A stretch of 42,009 nucleotides of DNA. Source: Planctomycetota bacterium. Its GTDB lineage: Bacteria; Planctomycetota; UBA1135; GCA-002686595. Numbering within the stretch: the first letter of the stretch is position 1; the number at the start of each line of letters is the position of its first letter. The translations under genes and the position numbers were made by a program. Positions 31,561-39,954 of this stretch are shown here, piece by piece. The stretch spans positions 1 through 42,009 of the forward strand of contig CANKOY010000032.1 in the NCBI GenBank assembly GCA_947484275.1, given 5' to 3'. Below the pieces are notes generated by a model. It worked only from the letters and a program-made list of their open reading frames with translations, was not told the origin of the DNA and ran no database searches.

Positions 31561-34500
31561 ATGCGCACAGTCGTACTCACCTTCTCTCTCGCGGCGCTCC
31601 TCGCGGCGCACGCGCCGGCACAGGGTTCCAAGGCCGTGGCCCTCAAGGCCGGCACCATTCACCTGGTCAACGGCGGCGTCGTGCTGTCCGGAGGCGCGAC
31701 GATTCTCGTGCGCGATGGCCGCATCGAGGCCTTCGGCAAGCACGTGAACGTGCCCGTCGATGCGACCATCGTGGACTACGGTCCCGATGCCGTGATCGTC
31801 CCCGGCCTGATCGCAGCCACGAGTTCCTACGGCGCCGGGGCGCCCTCGGCGCGTACCGCCGACTTCAGCATTCGCGCCACCGACAACATCGACGTGTTCT
31901 CGAACAACACGTTGGAGGACGTGTGGGCTGGGGTCACCAGCGCCTACATTTCGCCCGCCAGTGGTCGCCTCGTTGCCGGACAGGGCGCGGTGATCAAGTT
32001 GGCGGGCGACACGCTCGAGCAGCGCATCGTTCTCTCGCCCGCGGCGATCGACGGTTCGATCACCGAGGAGGCGCGCGGCACGCCCGGCTATTGGACGCCG
32101 CCGATTCCGGCCACTGCTGATGTCGGCCTGGGCCTGCAGCAGCGCCAGTTGCCGCAGTCGGCCATGGGGGCCATCGTCGCCCTGCGCGAGATCGCCGACG
32201 TGTTGCGCGGCGGGAAGGACACAGGCGAGTACGGGCCCTCGCTTGAGAGCGATGGGCGCGCCCTGTGGAAGTCGCGCGCGCCCTGGCGCGTCGAGGCGCA
32301 GAGCGCCTATGAAATCCGCGCACTCCTGAGTTTTGCCGTTGAAACGCGCTTGCCGCTGATCATCAACGGCGGTCGGGATGCTGACGAACTCGCCGAGGAA
32401 CTCTCTGGTGCCAGCGTGTCGGTGATTTTCGAGGTTGACATGCAGCCCAACAGCGGCGGTCGCGACTTGGGTCGCGGCGATGACGTCGTCTGGCCGCGCT
32501 ACGACGTGTGCGCGAAGCTCGCCGAGAAGGGCGTGCCGATCGCGATCTCGCCCTCGCGAAGCATGCGTCCGCGGTCAATTCGCTACGCGGCAGCCCTGGC
32601 CTCCCGCGGCGGACTGTCCCCTGAGGCGGCCCTGCGCGCCATCACGCTCGGGCCGGCGGAAATCCTCGGTGTATCGCAACGCCTGGGTTCGATCGCAGTC
32701 GGCAAGGACGCGGACTTTTGCGTCCTCAACGGCGCGCCGATCCTGGCGACCTCCAGCGTGCTCGCTACTTGGATTTCCGGCGAAGAGCGTTGGAATTCCG
32801 CGCGCGACACGGTCATCGACGCCGACGCGCGCGCACGGGCCGCCGGTGTTTTTGGCTCGGACGCTGCGCGCTCCATGCCCGTGCTGCCCGGCCCCGTAGT
32901 GATCGAAGTCGATGAGCTTTACCTCGGCGACGGCCACGTGTTGCGACCGGGTCATGTGCTGCTCGACAAGGGTCGCATCATCGAAGTGGGCCAGCGCGTT
33001 TCCCATCCCGCCGGCGCCACCGTCGTGCGCGGTCGCGCTGCCATGCCGGGCATGATCGACGCGTTTGGCTTCCTCGGACTCGAGGGCTCCCAGCGCACTC
33101 CGGACGCGGACTTCAAGTTTGCGCGTATCGTCGAAGCCGGTGACGCAACGGATCGTCGTGTGGCCAAGGCCGGGATCACGACGGTGGTGCTCTCACCGCG
33201 CGGCCTGAATCCCGCGGGCGTCAACATGATGGCCTACAAGCCCGCTGGCGATCAGCTCTCGACGATGATCGTCCAGGACCCGGCCGCCATGCGCATGCTG
33301 TGGTCGGATCGCAAGCGAAGTGAATCGGGACGCGTCGTGCGCGACGCGCTCACGAAGGCCGTCGAATACAAGAAGAAGTGGGAGACCTACGAGGAGGCCA
33401 AGGCCAAGTGGGTCCCGCCGCCGCCCGCGCCTGTTGTCGAGCCGAAGAAAGAAGGCGAGAGCGACAAGAAGCCCGAAGACGCCAAGGACGGCGAGAAGAA
33501 GGAAGAAAAGAAGGACGAGAAGAAGAAGGAAGAGGAAGGCGACCCGGTCAATGGGATTTGGGAGGCCAAGCTGGTCGTTCCGCCCTACAGCGAGCCTTCG
33601 AATTTCCGTCTGCGCCTCGAGCGCGACGGCGAGACCCTGACCGGCTCGTTGCGCTGCGACCCGATCTCGAGCTCGCTGATCGAGCTCACCGGCAGCTACG
33701 TCGAGAAGGAGAAGGAGAATCCCAAGGACGCGAAGAAGGGCGCGAAGGACCCCGACGGCGACAAGAAGGAAGACGCCAAGAAGGAAGACGCCAAGAAGGA
33801 AGACGCCAAGAAGGAAGACGCCAAGAAGGAAGACGCCAAGAAGGAAGACACGAAGAAGAAGGGCAAGGAACCGCTGAAAGAGCGCAAGTTCGAAGCCACC
33901 GGAAACGGATCCCGCGGCGTGGTCACCCTGAGCGGAGAATTCAAAGACGGCAAGCTCGATGGCAAGCTGATGCTCGGCGAAACCGAGGTCAAGTTCGTGC
34001 TCGAGCGGACTTCCAAGGAACTCGAATACGCTCGCCGTCCCGAGCGCCGCCGCATCAAGGACGAGGCCAAGCCTGAGGCCGCCAAGGGTGAGCCGCGCGC
34101 ACCGGGCATCGACGCCAAGCTCGAGGGTTTGCGTCAGGCCATGCTGGGCAAGCGCGCCGTGATGGTGGACGTCGACCGCGACGACGAGATTCTCGAGTGC
34201 GTTGCCGCTTTCGAGGCTGCGGGGATCAAGCCCATTCTCTTCGGCGCTGGCGACTCCGTTAGGATCGCCGCGCAACTGAAGGGACGCATCAGCGGCGTGC
34301 TGCTATCGCCGGCAATCAACAGCTTTGACTCGCGCCTCGGCGCGGGTAGCTGGACCAACCGCTACGCCGAGTTGGTCGCAAACGGCATCGACATCGCCTT
34401 CAAGAGCGAGGCTGAGGAAGGCGCAGCGGAACTTCCGCTGCTGGCTTCCTACGCCGTGTCCCAGGGCCTGTCGCCCGACGTGGCATTGCGGGCGTTGACT

Positions 34501-34650
34501 TCGGGTGCGGCGCGCATGCTGCGCATCGATCAGCGGGTCGGAACTCTGGCCGCGGGCCTCGACGGCGACGTGCTGCTCCTCGACGGTTCTCCCCTGGATC
34601 CGGCCACGAGCGTCTTGCGCACCTGGGTTGCAGGCAAAGAGATCCGCTAG
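31561..34650 (+). CDS. Double amidohydrolase-like protein with KEDAK repeats and inserted beta domain (array member 5)
   Basis: This 1029-residue protein has the signal peptide MRTVVLTFSLAALLAAHAPAQG. Domain 1 (about 25-430) has ATILVRDGRIEAFG and LGSIAVGKDADFCVLNG but opens VPGLIAATSSYG, without HxH. Domain 2 starts near 446 (HVLLDKGRIIEVG) with MPGMIDAFGFLG, again without HxH, and ends RVGTLAAGLDGDVLLLDGSPLD. Within domain 2, residues of about 663-820 form a beta-rich, lipocalin-like segment (NGIWEAKLVVPP ... LTGSLRCD ... VTLSGEFKDGKLDGKL) that is itself split by a lysine/glutamate/aspartate linker with KEDAK repeats (736-765). Neither barrel can bind metal in the usual way. It looks like a fusion of two array members. 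Confidence 0.8.
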   Translation: MRTVVLTFSLAALLAAHAPAQGSKAVALKAGTIHLVNGGVVLSGGATILVRDGRIEAFGKHVNVPVDATIVDYGPDAVIVPGLIAATSSYGAGAPSARTADFSIRATDNIDVFSNNTLEDVWAGVTSAYISPASGRLVAGQGAVIKLAGDTLEQRIVLSPAAIDGSITEEARGTPGYWTPPIPATADVGLGLQQRQLPQSAMGAIVALREIADVLRGGKDTGEYGPSLESDGRALWKSRAPWRVEAQSAYEIRALLSFAVETRLPLIINGGRDADELAEELSGASVSVIFEVDMQPNSGGRDLGRGDDVVWPRYDVCAKLAEKGVPIAISPSRSMRPRSIRYAAALASRGGLSPEAALRAITLGPAEILGVSQRLGSIAVGKDADFCVLNGAPILATSSVLATWISGEERWNSARDTVIDADARARAAGVFGSDAARSMPVLPGPVVIEVDELYLGDGHVLRPGHVLLDKGRIIEVGQRVSHPAGATVVRGRAAMPGMIDAFGFLGLEGSQRTPDADFKFARIVEAGDATDRRVAKAGITTVVLSPRGLNPAGVNMMAYKPAGDQLSTMIVQDPAAMRMLWSDRKRSESGRVVRDALTKAVEYKKKWETYEEAKAKWVPPPPAPVVEPKKEGESDKKPEDAKDGEKKEEKKDEKKKEEEGDPVNGIWEAKLVVPPYSEPSNFRLRLERDGETLTGSLRCDPISSSLIELTGSYVEKEKENPKDAKKGAKDPDGDKKEDAKKEDAKKEDAKKEDAKKEDAKKEDTKKKGKEPLKERKFEATGNGSRGVVTLSGEFKDGKLDGKLMLGETEVKFVLERTSKELEYARRPERRRIKDEAKPEAAKGEPRAPGIDAKLEGLRQAMLGKRAVMVDVDRDDEILECVAAFEAAGIKPILFGAGDSVRIAAQLKGRISGVLLSPAINSFDSRLGAGSWTNRYAELVANGIDIAFKSEAEEGAAELPLLASYAVSQGLSPDVALRALTSGAARMLRIDQRVGTLAAGLDGDVLLLDGSPLDPATSVLRTWVAGKEIR
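33766..33855 (+). repeat. 15-bp tandem repeat encoding KEDAK
   Basis: AAGGAAGACGCCAAG is repeated five times without change (33766-33840), followed by one degenerate copy (33841-33855, KEDTK). The unit is in frame in array member 5 and encodes Lys-Glu-Asp-Ala-Lys. Perfect DNA identity, rather than only peptide identity, points to recent slippage expansion. Copy number may vary between strains without breaking the frame. Confidence 0.95.
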
Positions 34651-34707
34651 TTGTTCCCACGCGGGAGCTCCTCCCGTCTCAGGTCTAGTTCGCACGGCGG
34701 AAACCCC

Positions 34708-36015
34708 ATGAATCATCACATCACGAAGCACGGCCTGAGCATGATCGCGGCCACGCTGCTCGCGGGCGCTGCCTTGGCTCAGGCTCCGGCACAATCGCCG
34801 GACCGCGACCCCGGCAGTCGCGGGGCTCCTGGATTGGCGCTGAAGACGGTCAAGGCCCTGGTCGCCACCTGGGACGGTCCTCAGGTGGTGGACAACGCGC
34901 TCGTGCTCGTCAAGGACGGCAAGATCGTCGGCGTCGGCCCGTCCTCCGAGATGAGCGTGCCCGAGGGCTTCGTGCTCGAGGACGTGGGCTCCAACTGGCT
35001 GATGCCCGGCATGATCGACTTGCACTCGCACGTCGGTGGCTCCATGGACATCAACGACATGGTGCTGCTGGCCAACCCCGACCTGCGCGTGAAGACGTCG
35101 GTCGTGCCGTTCAACCCGAATATGCAGCGCGCTCTGGCCGCAGGAGTGACGGCGTGCCTCTACATCCCGGGTTCGGGCACGAACATTGGCGGACAGGGAA
35201 TCCTGATCAAGACCGGTGTGGCTCGCTTCGAAGACGCGGTGATCCGCGACCCAGGTTCGTTGAAGGTCGCCCAGTGGGGCAACCCCGAGGGTTGGACCGT
35301 CGGCATCGGCATGGCGTTCGAGAACTGGAACACGCGCAACACGCTGCAGCGCGGCATGGCCTACGCGAAAATGCGCAAGGCCGCCGAGGACGGCAAGGGC
35401 CCAGCGGTGGCGCGCAATCCGCAGTGGGATGTGTTCCCCGAACTGCTGGCCAAGCGTGTGCAGGTCTCGACGCACACTCAGGTCTACCAGGTCGTGCTGA
35501 TGACGATCACGATGATCAAGGAAGAGCTCGGCATCGACGTGTACATCGACCACGGCGAATTCCAGGGCTTCCGCGCTGCGGAGCGCGCGCAGGCGTCGGG
35601 GGTGCCCGCGATTCTCGGGCCGCGCAACTTCGATCGCACGTACAAGGGCTTCGTCGGCATGGACACCGACGGCAAGTGGATCGGTATCGCGGCCGAGTAT
35701 CAGAAGCGCGGGCACAAGCAGATCGGTTTCAACACCGACGCGCCGGTGATTCCCGCCGAGGAATTGTTCCTGCAGGCGTCGATCGGCGTGCGCTACGGCA
35801 TGGACAACTCGAACATGGACACCGTGCGCGGCTTGACGATCGTGCCCGCGAAGACCGCCGGCATCGATCACCGCGTGGGCAGCCTCGAGGTCGGTAAGGA
35901 CGCGGACATCATCGTGATCTCCGGCGACCCGGCCGATCCGCGCAGCCACGTGCTCAAGGCGCTGATCGAAGGCAAGCGCGCCTACGACGCGTCCACAGAA
36001 GGACAGCGTTTCTAG
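34708..36015 (+). CDS. Exported amidohydrolase with complete metal site (array member 6)
   Basis: The product has 435 residues from ATG 34708; the signal peptide ends ALAQAPA. All expected ligands are present: MIDLHSH (His106, His108), a possible carboxylated lysine in DPGSLKVAQ (Lys186), STHTQ (His256), YIDHGE (His282) and FNTDAP (Asp344). A shared motif IPGSGTNIGGQG (153-164) marks this and the next two genes. The C-terminus DHRVGSLEVGKDADIIVISGDP is classic. It should be an active hydrolase of cyclic amides or N-acyl/peptide bonds outside the cytoplasm; related enzymes include imidazolonepropionase-like and Xaa-Pro-type peptidases. Substrate unknown. It ends GQRF and the next gene starts at the very next base. 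Confidence 0.88.
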   Translation: MNHHITKHGLSMIAATLLAGAALAQAPAQSPDRDPGSRGAPGLALKTVKALVATWDGPQVVDNALVLVKDGKIVGVGPSSEMSVPEGFVLEDVGSNWLMPGMIDLHSHVGGSMDINDMVLLANPDLRVKTSVVPFNPNMQRALAAGVTACLYIPGSGTNIGGQGILIKTGVARFEDAVIRDPGSLKVAQWGNPEGWTVGIGMAFENWNTRNTLQRGMAYAKMRKAAEDGKGPAVARNPQWDVFPELLAKRVQVSTHTQVYQVVLMTITMIKEELGIDVYIDHGEFQGFRAAERAQASGVPAILGPRNFDRTYKGFVGMDTDGKWIGIAAEYQKRGHKQIGFNTDAPVIPAEELFLQASIGVRYGMDNSNMDTVRGLTIVPAKTAGIDHRVGSLEVGKDADIIVISGDPADPRSHVLKALIEGKRAYDASTEGQRF

Positions 36016-37401
36016 ATGGTGAGTCCGCGTCCCACGACTGCTCAGCACCCGGTCACGCGCAGCCTGGTTGGCGCGGCGCTGATCGCGTGTCTGTGCGCGT
36101 GTCGCGCGAACGGCGCCGGCAACGGCGAGTTGGACGCGGAACGGGCGCGATCTTCCGCAAGCCGCCTCTCCAACGTTCCGGAGGGCGTCGAAGTGCGCCT
36201 CGCGGGTCACGGCGAGCGCCTGGCCTTGCGCGCAGCCAAGGTCCTGACGGTTTCCGAGGACGGCCCGGGCTACGTGGACAACGCGATCGTGCTGATCAAG
36301 GACGGCCGGATCGAGCGCGTCGGCCCGGCCTCGATGATCGAGGTCCCGCCGGACTATCCCCTGGTGGACCTCGGCTCGCGCTGGGTGATGCCCGGCATGA
36401 TCGACCTGCACACGCACGTCGCGGGCAGCCCCACAGCGAACGACATCAACGACATGGTGCTGCAGACCAACGAAGGGCTGCGCGCCAGCGTTGCCGTCGT
36501 CCCCGGCACCGAGATGCTGCGCCGCGAAGTGGCCGCGGGGATCACCACCGTGCTTTACATCCCGGGCTCGGGCACGAACATCGGCGGCGCGGGCGTCTTG
36601 CTGAAGACGGGCTTGCCAACGTTCGAAGCCATGCGAGTGCGCGATCCCGGCTCGCTGAAAATCGCCCAGGGCGACAACCCGACGCGCTGGGGCTACGGCA
36701 TGGGCCGCAGCATGATGAACTACCACATTCGCGCGCAGGTCCGAAAAGGACTGGCCTACGCGAAGGAGTGGCGCGAGTACGAACAAAACTCCGGTCCCAA
36801 GCCAGCGATCAACCCGCAGTTCGAGGTTTTTCGCGCGCTGCTTGAAAAGGACACGCAAATCTCGACCCACACCCAGAGCTATCAGCTCGTCATGACGACG
36901 ATCACGATGCTCAGTGGCGAGCTCGATCTCGACGTGTACATCGACCACGGCGAGTGGCAGGGCTATCTGGCGTCGCCCCTGGCACTGAAATATGGAGTCA
37001 GCGCAATCTGTGGGCCGCGCGAGATCGACGCGCCCAATCCGCCGCGCGTGGACACCGACGGACGCATCGTTTCGGTCTCCGGCGGATACCAGCAGCGCGG
37101 TTTGACGAACGTCGGTTTCAACACCGACGCTCCCGTGGTGCCCGGCGAAGAACTCGCTGTGCAGGCGACCATCGGCGTGCGCTACGGTTTCAACGGCGAT
37201 CAGATGCAGGCCGTGCGCGGCCTGACGATCGTGCCGGCCATGACCGCGGGCATTGCCCATCGCGTCGGCAGCATCGAGGTCGGCAAGGATGCGGATCTGA
37301 TCGCCATCGGAGGCGATCCCGCGGACCCGCGCCACTCGGTCGAGGTCGTGTGGATCGAAGGCCGCCAGGTCTACAACGCAGCGGAGGGCCGCACATGGTA
37401 G
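36016..37401 (+). CDS. Lipoprotein amidohydrolase with complete metal site (array member 7)
   Basis: The product has 461 residues; its ATG directly follows the TAG of member 6. The signal contains a lipobox, LIAC (Cys25), so it is probably membrane-anchored. Ligands are His132 and His134 (MIDLHTH), Lys215 (GSLKIAQ), His285 (STHTQ), His311 (YIDHGE) and Asp371 (FNTDAP). It is close to member 6 throughout, including IPGSGTNIGGAG and the matching C-terminal end. These two look like a duplication pair. It is expected to be catalytically active, with substrate unknown. The stop overlaps the start of member 8 by seven bases. Confidence 0.88.
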   Translation: MVSPRPTTAQHPVTRSLVGAALIACLCACRANGAGNGELDAERARSSASRLSNVPEGVEVRLAGHGERLALRAAKVLTVSEDGPGYVDNAIVLIKDGRIERVGPASMIEVPPDYPLVDLGSRWVMPGMIDLHTHVAGSPTANDINDMVLQTNEGLRASVAVVPGTEMLRREVAAGITTVLYIPGSGTNIGGAGVLLKTGLPTFEAMRVRDPGSLKIAQGDNPTRWGYGMGRSMMNYHIRAQVRKGLAYAKEWREYEQNSGPKPAINPQFEVFRALLEKDTQISTHTQSYQLVMTTITMLSGELDLDVYIDHGEWQGYLASPLALKYGVSAICGPREIDAPNPPRVDTDGRIVSVSGGYQQRGLTNVGFNTDAPVVPGEELAVQATIGVRYGFNGDQMQAVRGLTIVPAMTAGIAHRVGSIEVGKDADLIAIGGDPADPRHSVEVVWIEGRQVYNAAEGRTW

Positions 37402-38654
37402 CCCTGCGATTTGCGACGCTTTGCGCTTTGGGTGCCGTCGCCTGCCAGTCGACCTCGCCGTCGAGCGACAGCACGCGCGCGAGCGCGGACGCGTTCTCGG
37501 CCCTGGGTCCGGGCGAGAGCGGAGTGGCCATTCGCGCGGACAAGGTGTTCACGATGGACGCGGAAGATCGCGTCCTCGCTCCCGGCATGTTGCTCGTGCG
37601 CAACGGCAAGATCGCCGCCATTGGCGCGCACTTCGAAGTGCCCCAGGGCTTTGAGTTCGTTGACTACGGGACCGCGTGGCTCATGCCGGGTTGCGTCGAC
37701 CTGCACACCCACATCCACGCCGGCGGATTCGGCGACATCAATGACATGGTGTTGCCGGTCAACCCGGAATTCCGTTCCTCGGCCACCGTGGTCCCGGGCA
37801 ATCCGCAGATCGCGCGCGCGGTCGCGGGCGGTGTGACCACGCTGTTCGGCATCCCGGGCTCGGGAACGAGCATGGGCGGCGCGGGGATCCTGTACAAACC
37901 CAAGCTGCACGCCACTTTCGAGAGCGGCGTGCTGCGTGATCCGGGCGGCATCAAGGTCGCCCAGGACTCCAATCCCCAGCGCGGCGCAGGTGATCTGGGC
38001 AATTCGCGCGCGGGTTTGTCTTGGATCCTCCACGACATCAATGACAAGGCGCGGGCCGCCAATGCACAGGGGCGCCGCGATCCAGGCCTCGAGAACTTGA
38101 TGAAGGTGCATTCGCGCGAGCTGCCGATCCTGATCCATACCGCGGGTTCGGACGGAGTAGGAAACACGGCGCGCATGTGGCGCGGTCGCTATCCCGTGCG
38201 CTCCGTGCTTTCCCACGGCTGTTTCGACGCGTGGAAGGTCTCGCCCTTCGTGGCCGAGATGGGCATGCCCGCGAACAACGGCCCGCGCACGATCGAGTAC
38301 TCCTCCACGCGCGACGGCCGGATCACCGGCATCGTCTCCAAGTACCTTGACGCCGGAGTGCCGCTGGTTTCGCTCAACACCGATTCACCTGTGGTGCCCC
38401 AGGAGGAGTTGTTCCTCCAGGGAGCCATGAGCGCGCGCTACGGAGCCGACGGCTACACGATGCTGCGCGCCATGACGATTCATCCGGCGATCGCCTTCGG
38501 CATCGACGACCGCGTCGGCAGCCTCGAAGTCGGCAAGGATGCCGATCTCGTGCTGCGCACGGGAAACGCGCTCGATCCGCGGGCGGCGGTGGCTGCCGTG
38601 TGGATCGACGGACGCATTGAATACGACAGGGCACGTGATGGACAGACGTTCTAG
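37395..38654 (+). CDS. Lipoprotein amidohydrolase with complete metal site (array member 8)
   Basis: The product has 419 residues from ATG 37395. The lipobox-like end is GAVAC (Cys17). Ligands are VDLHTH (His104, His106; an extra His108 follows), GGIKVAQ (Lys187), ILIHTAG (His248), VLSHGC (His274) and LNTDSP (Asp330). The IPGSGTSMGGAG motif is shared with members 6 and 7, but the middle of the barrel diverges more (HSRELPILIHTAGSDGVG), which suggests a different substrate. It ends DGQTF, like the GQRF of member 6. It is the last metal-competent gene before two degenerate ones. Confidence 0.88.
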   Translation: MVALRFATLCALGAVACQSTSPSSDSTRASADAFSALGPGESGVAIRADKVFTMDAEDRVLAPGMLLVRNGKIAAIGAHFEVPQGFEFVDYGTAWLMPGCVDLHTHIHAGGFGDINDMVLPVNPEFRSSATVVPGNPQIARAVAGGVTTLFGIPGSGTSMGGAGILYKPKLHATFESGVLRDPGGIKVAQDSNPQRGAGDLGNSRAGLSWILHDINDKARAANAQGRRDPGLENLMKVHSRELPILIHTAGSDGVGNTARMWRGRYPVRSVLSHGCFDAWKVSPFVAEMGMPANNGPRTIEYSSTRDGRITGIVSKYLDAGVPLVSLNTDSPVVPQEELFLQGAMSARYGADGYTMLRAMTIHPAIAFGIDDRVGSLEVGKDADLVLRTGNALDPRAAVAAVWIDGRIEYDRARDGQTF

Positions 38655-38667
38655 CCCGCAACGAACC

Positions 38668-39954
38668 ATGAAGACTCTCAACGCAATTCTCCTGGCCTCG
38701 CTCCCTGCGCTCGGTGGCGCGGCGGCGGTACCCGATGTCGTCGCCATCAAGGTCGGCAGGGCCGAGACCATTTCACACGGCGCGATCGAGCACGCGGTGA
38801 TCCTGATCGAGGACGGCAAGATCGTCTCCATCGGTCAGGATTTGCCGATCGAGCGCGGCATCCCCGTGCTCGATCTCGAAGCCTGGGTCGCCATGCCTGG
38901 GCTCGTCAACGCCTATTCGCGCATCGGGCTCGACAGCCGCGCGGGCGACGAGTTCGACCCTCAAGTCAGTACTTACGACGAGCTTTACGCCGACGATTCT
39001 GACTACGACAAGCTGCTCGAGTACGGCGTCACCACCCTCGGCCTCTATCCCCCGGGTCGCGCTGTTCCGGGTCGCGCCGTGGTCGTGCGTCCAGGCCCGG
39101 ATACGGCTGAGGAAATGCTCGTCGCGCGCGAGGCCTACCTGAAGTTCTACTTCCGCTCGGATTCGCGCTCGAAGAAAATGGTCAAGGACGCCTTCGGCAA
39201 GGTCGACGCCTACAACGAGAAAGAGAAGAAGGCCCGCGAGAAGTTCGACAAGGACAACAGCGGCAAGAAGACCGAGGAAAAGAAACCCGAAGAGAAGAAG
39301 CCGGAGGAGAAGACGGCTACACAGGACGGCGAGAAGAAGGACGAAAAGAAGGACGAAAAAGGCAAGAAAACCTACGTTCCGGCAGAACCGGACGAGAAGG
39401 TCAAGCCGTTCCTCGACATCCTCAACGGCAAGCTCAACATGCTTGTGAGCATCGGTCAGGCCGCCGACTTCCTGCACCTGATGGACGCCGTCGGCGAGCG
39501 CAAGCTCAGCTTTGACCTGCGCATCCCAATGACCCGGGAGATCGACATGTACGAGGTCAAGAAGCAGATGGGCGAGCGCAAGTGCCGCATCCTGATGGAG
39601 CCCGAGATCACCTTGACGCCCGGGACGATGCGCATGCGCAACCTGGCCCAGGAATTCGCGACCGCTGGTTCGAAAATCGTCTTCCTGCCCCGCGGCGATA
39701 CGCTCAACGGACACAAGACTTGGCTGCGCAACGTCGGCGAAATCGTTGCCAACGGGCTTCCGCGCGAGACCGCGCTGCGGGCCGTGACGCTGGAGGCGGC
39801 GGAGCTGATGGGCGTCGGCGCGCGCCTTGGCAGCCTGGAAAAAACCAAGGACGCCAATATCGTTTTCTACAACGGTGATCCGCTCGAGGCCGGGACTTCG
39901 GTCATGGCCGTGATGCTCGAGGGAAGGATCGTGTTCGGCGAGGTGCCCCAATGA
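38668..39954 (+). CDS. Exported amidohydrolase-like protein, metal ligands lost (array member 9)
   Basis: The product has 428 residues from ATG 38668, whose signal peptide MKTLNAILLASLPALGGAAA reads naturally. An in-frame ATG at 38638 would overlap member 8 and add ten residues. The sandwich strand AVILIEDGKIVSIG is kept. The barrel entry is MPGLVNAYSRIGLD, without HxH. Strand 5 reads MLVSIGQAAD, strand 6 ILMEPEITLT and strand 8 IVFLPRGDTL. A long lysine/glutamate insertion (about 168-241, EEKKPEEKK and KKDEKKDEK) sits before strand 5. The C-terminus ARLGSLEKTKDANIVFYNGDPL is recognisable. It is inferred to be a pseudoenzyme and overlaps member 10 as ATGA. Confidence 0.78.
   Translation: MKTLNAILLASLPALGGAAAVPDVVAIKVGRAETISHGAIEHAVILIEDGKIVSIGQDLPIERGIPVLDLEAWVAMPGLVNAYSRIGLDSRAGDEFDPQVSTYDELYADDSDYDKLLEYGVTTLGLYPPGRAVPGRAVVVRPGPDTAEEMLVAREAYLKFYFRSDSRSKKMVKDAFGKVDAYNEKEKKAREKFDKDNSGKKTEEKKPEEKKPEEKTATQDGEKKDEKKDEKGKKTYVPAEPDEKVKPFLDILNGKLNMLVSIGQAADFLHLMDAVGERKLSFDLRIPMTREIDMYEVKKQMGERKCRILMEPEITLTPGTMRMRNLAQEFATAGSKIVFLPRGDTLNGHKTWLRNVGEIVANGLPRETALRAVTLEAAELMGVGARLGSLEKTKDANIVFYNGDPLEAGTSVMAVMLEGRIVFGEVPQ

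Noticed and set aside
34303..37335. A 1010-codon open frame on the minus strand opposite array members 5-7
   Set aside because: It is antisense to genes with clear family motifs, has no recognisable domains, and is rich in His/Arg/Asp as expected from the complement of GC-rich codons.
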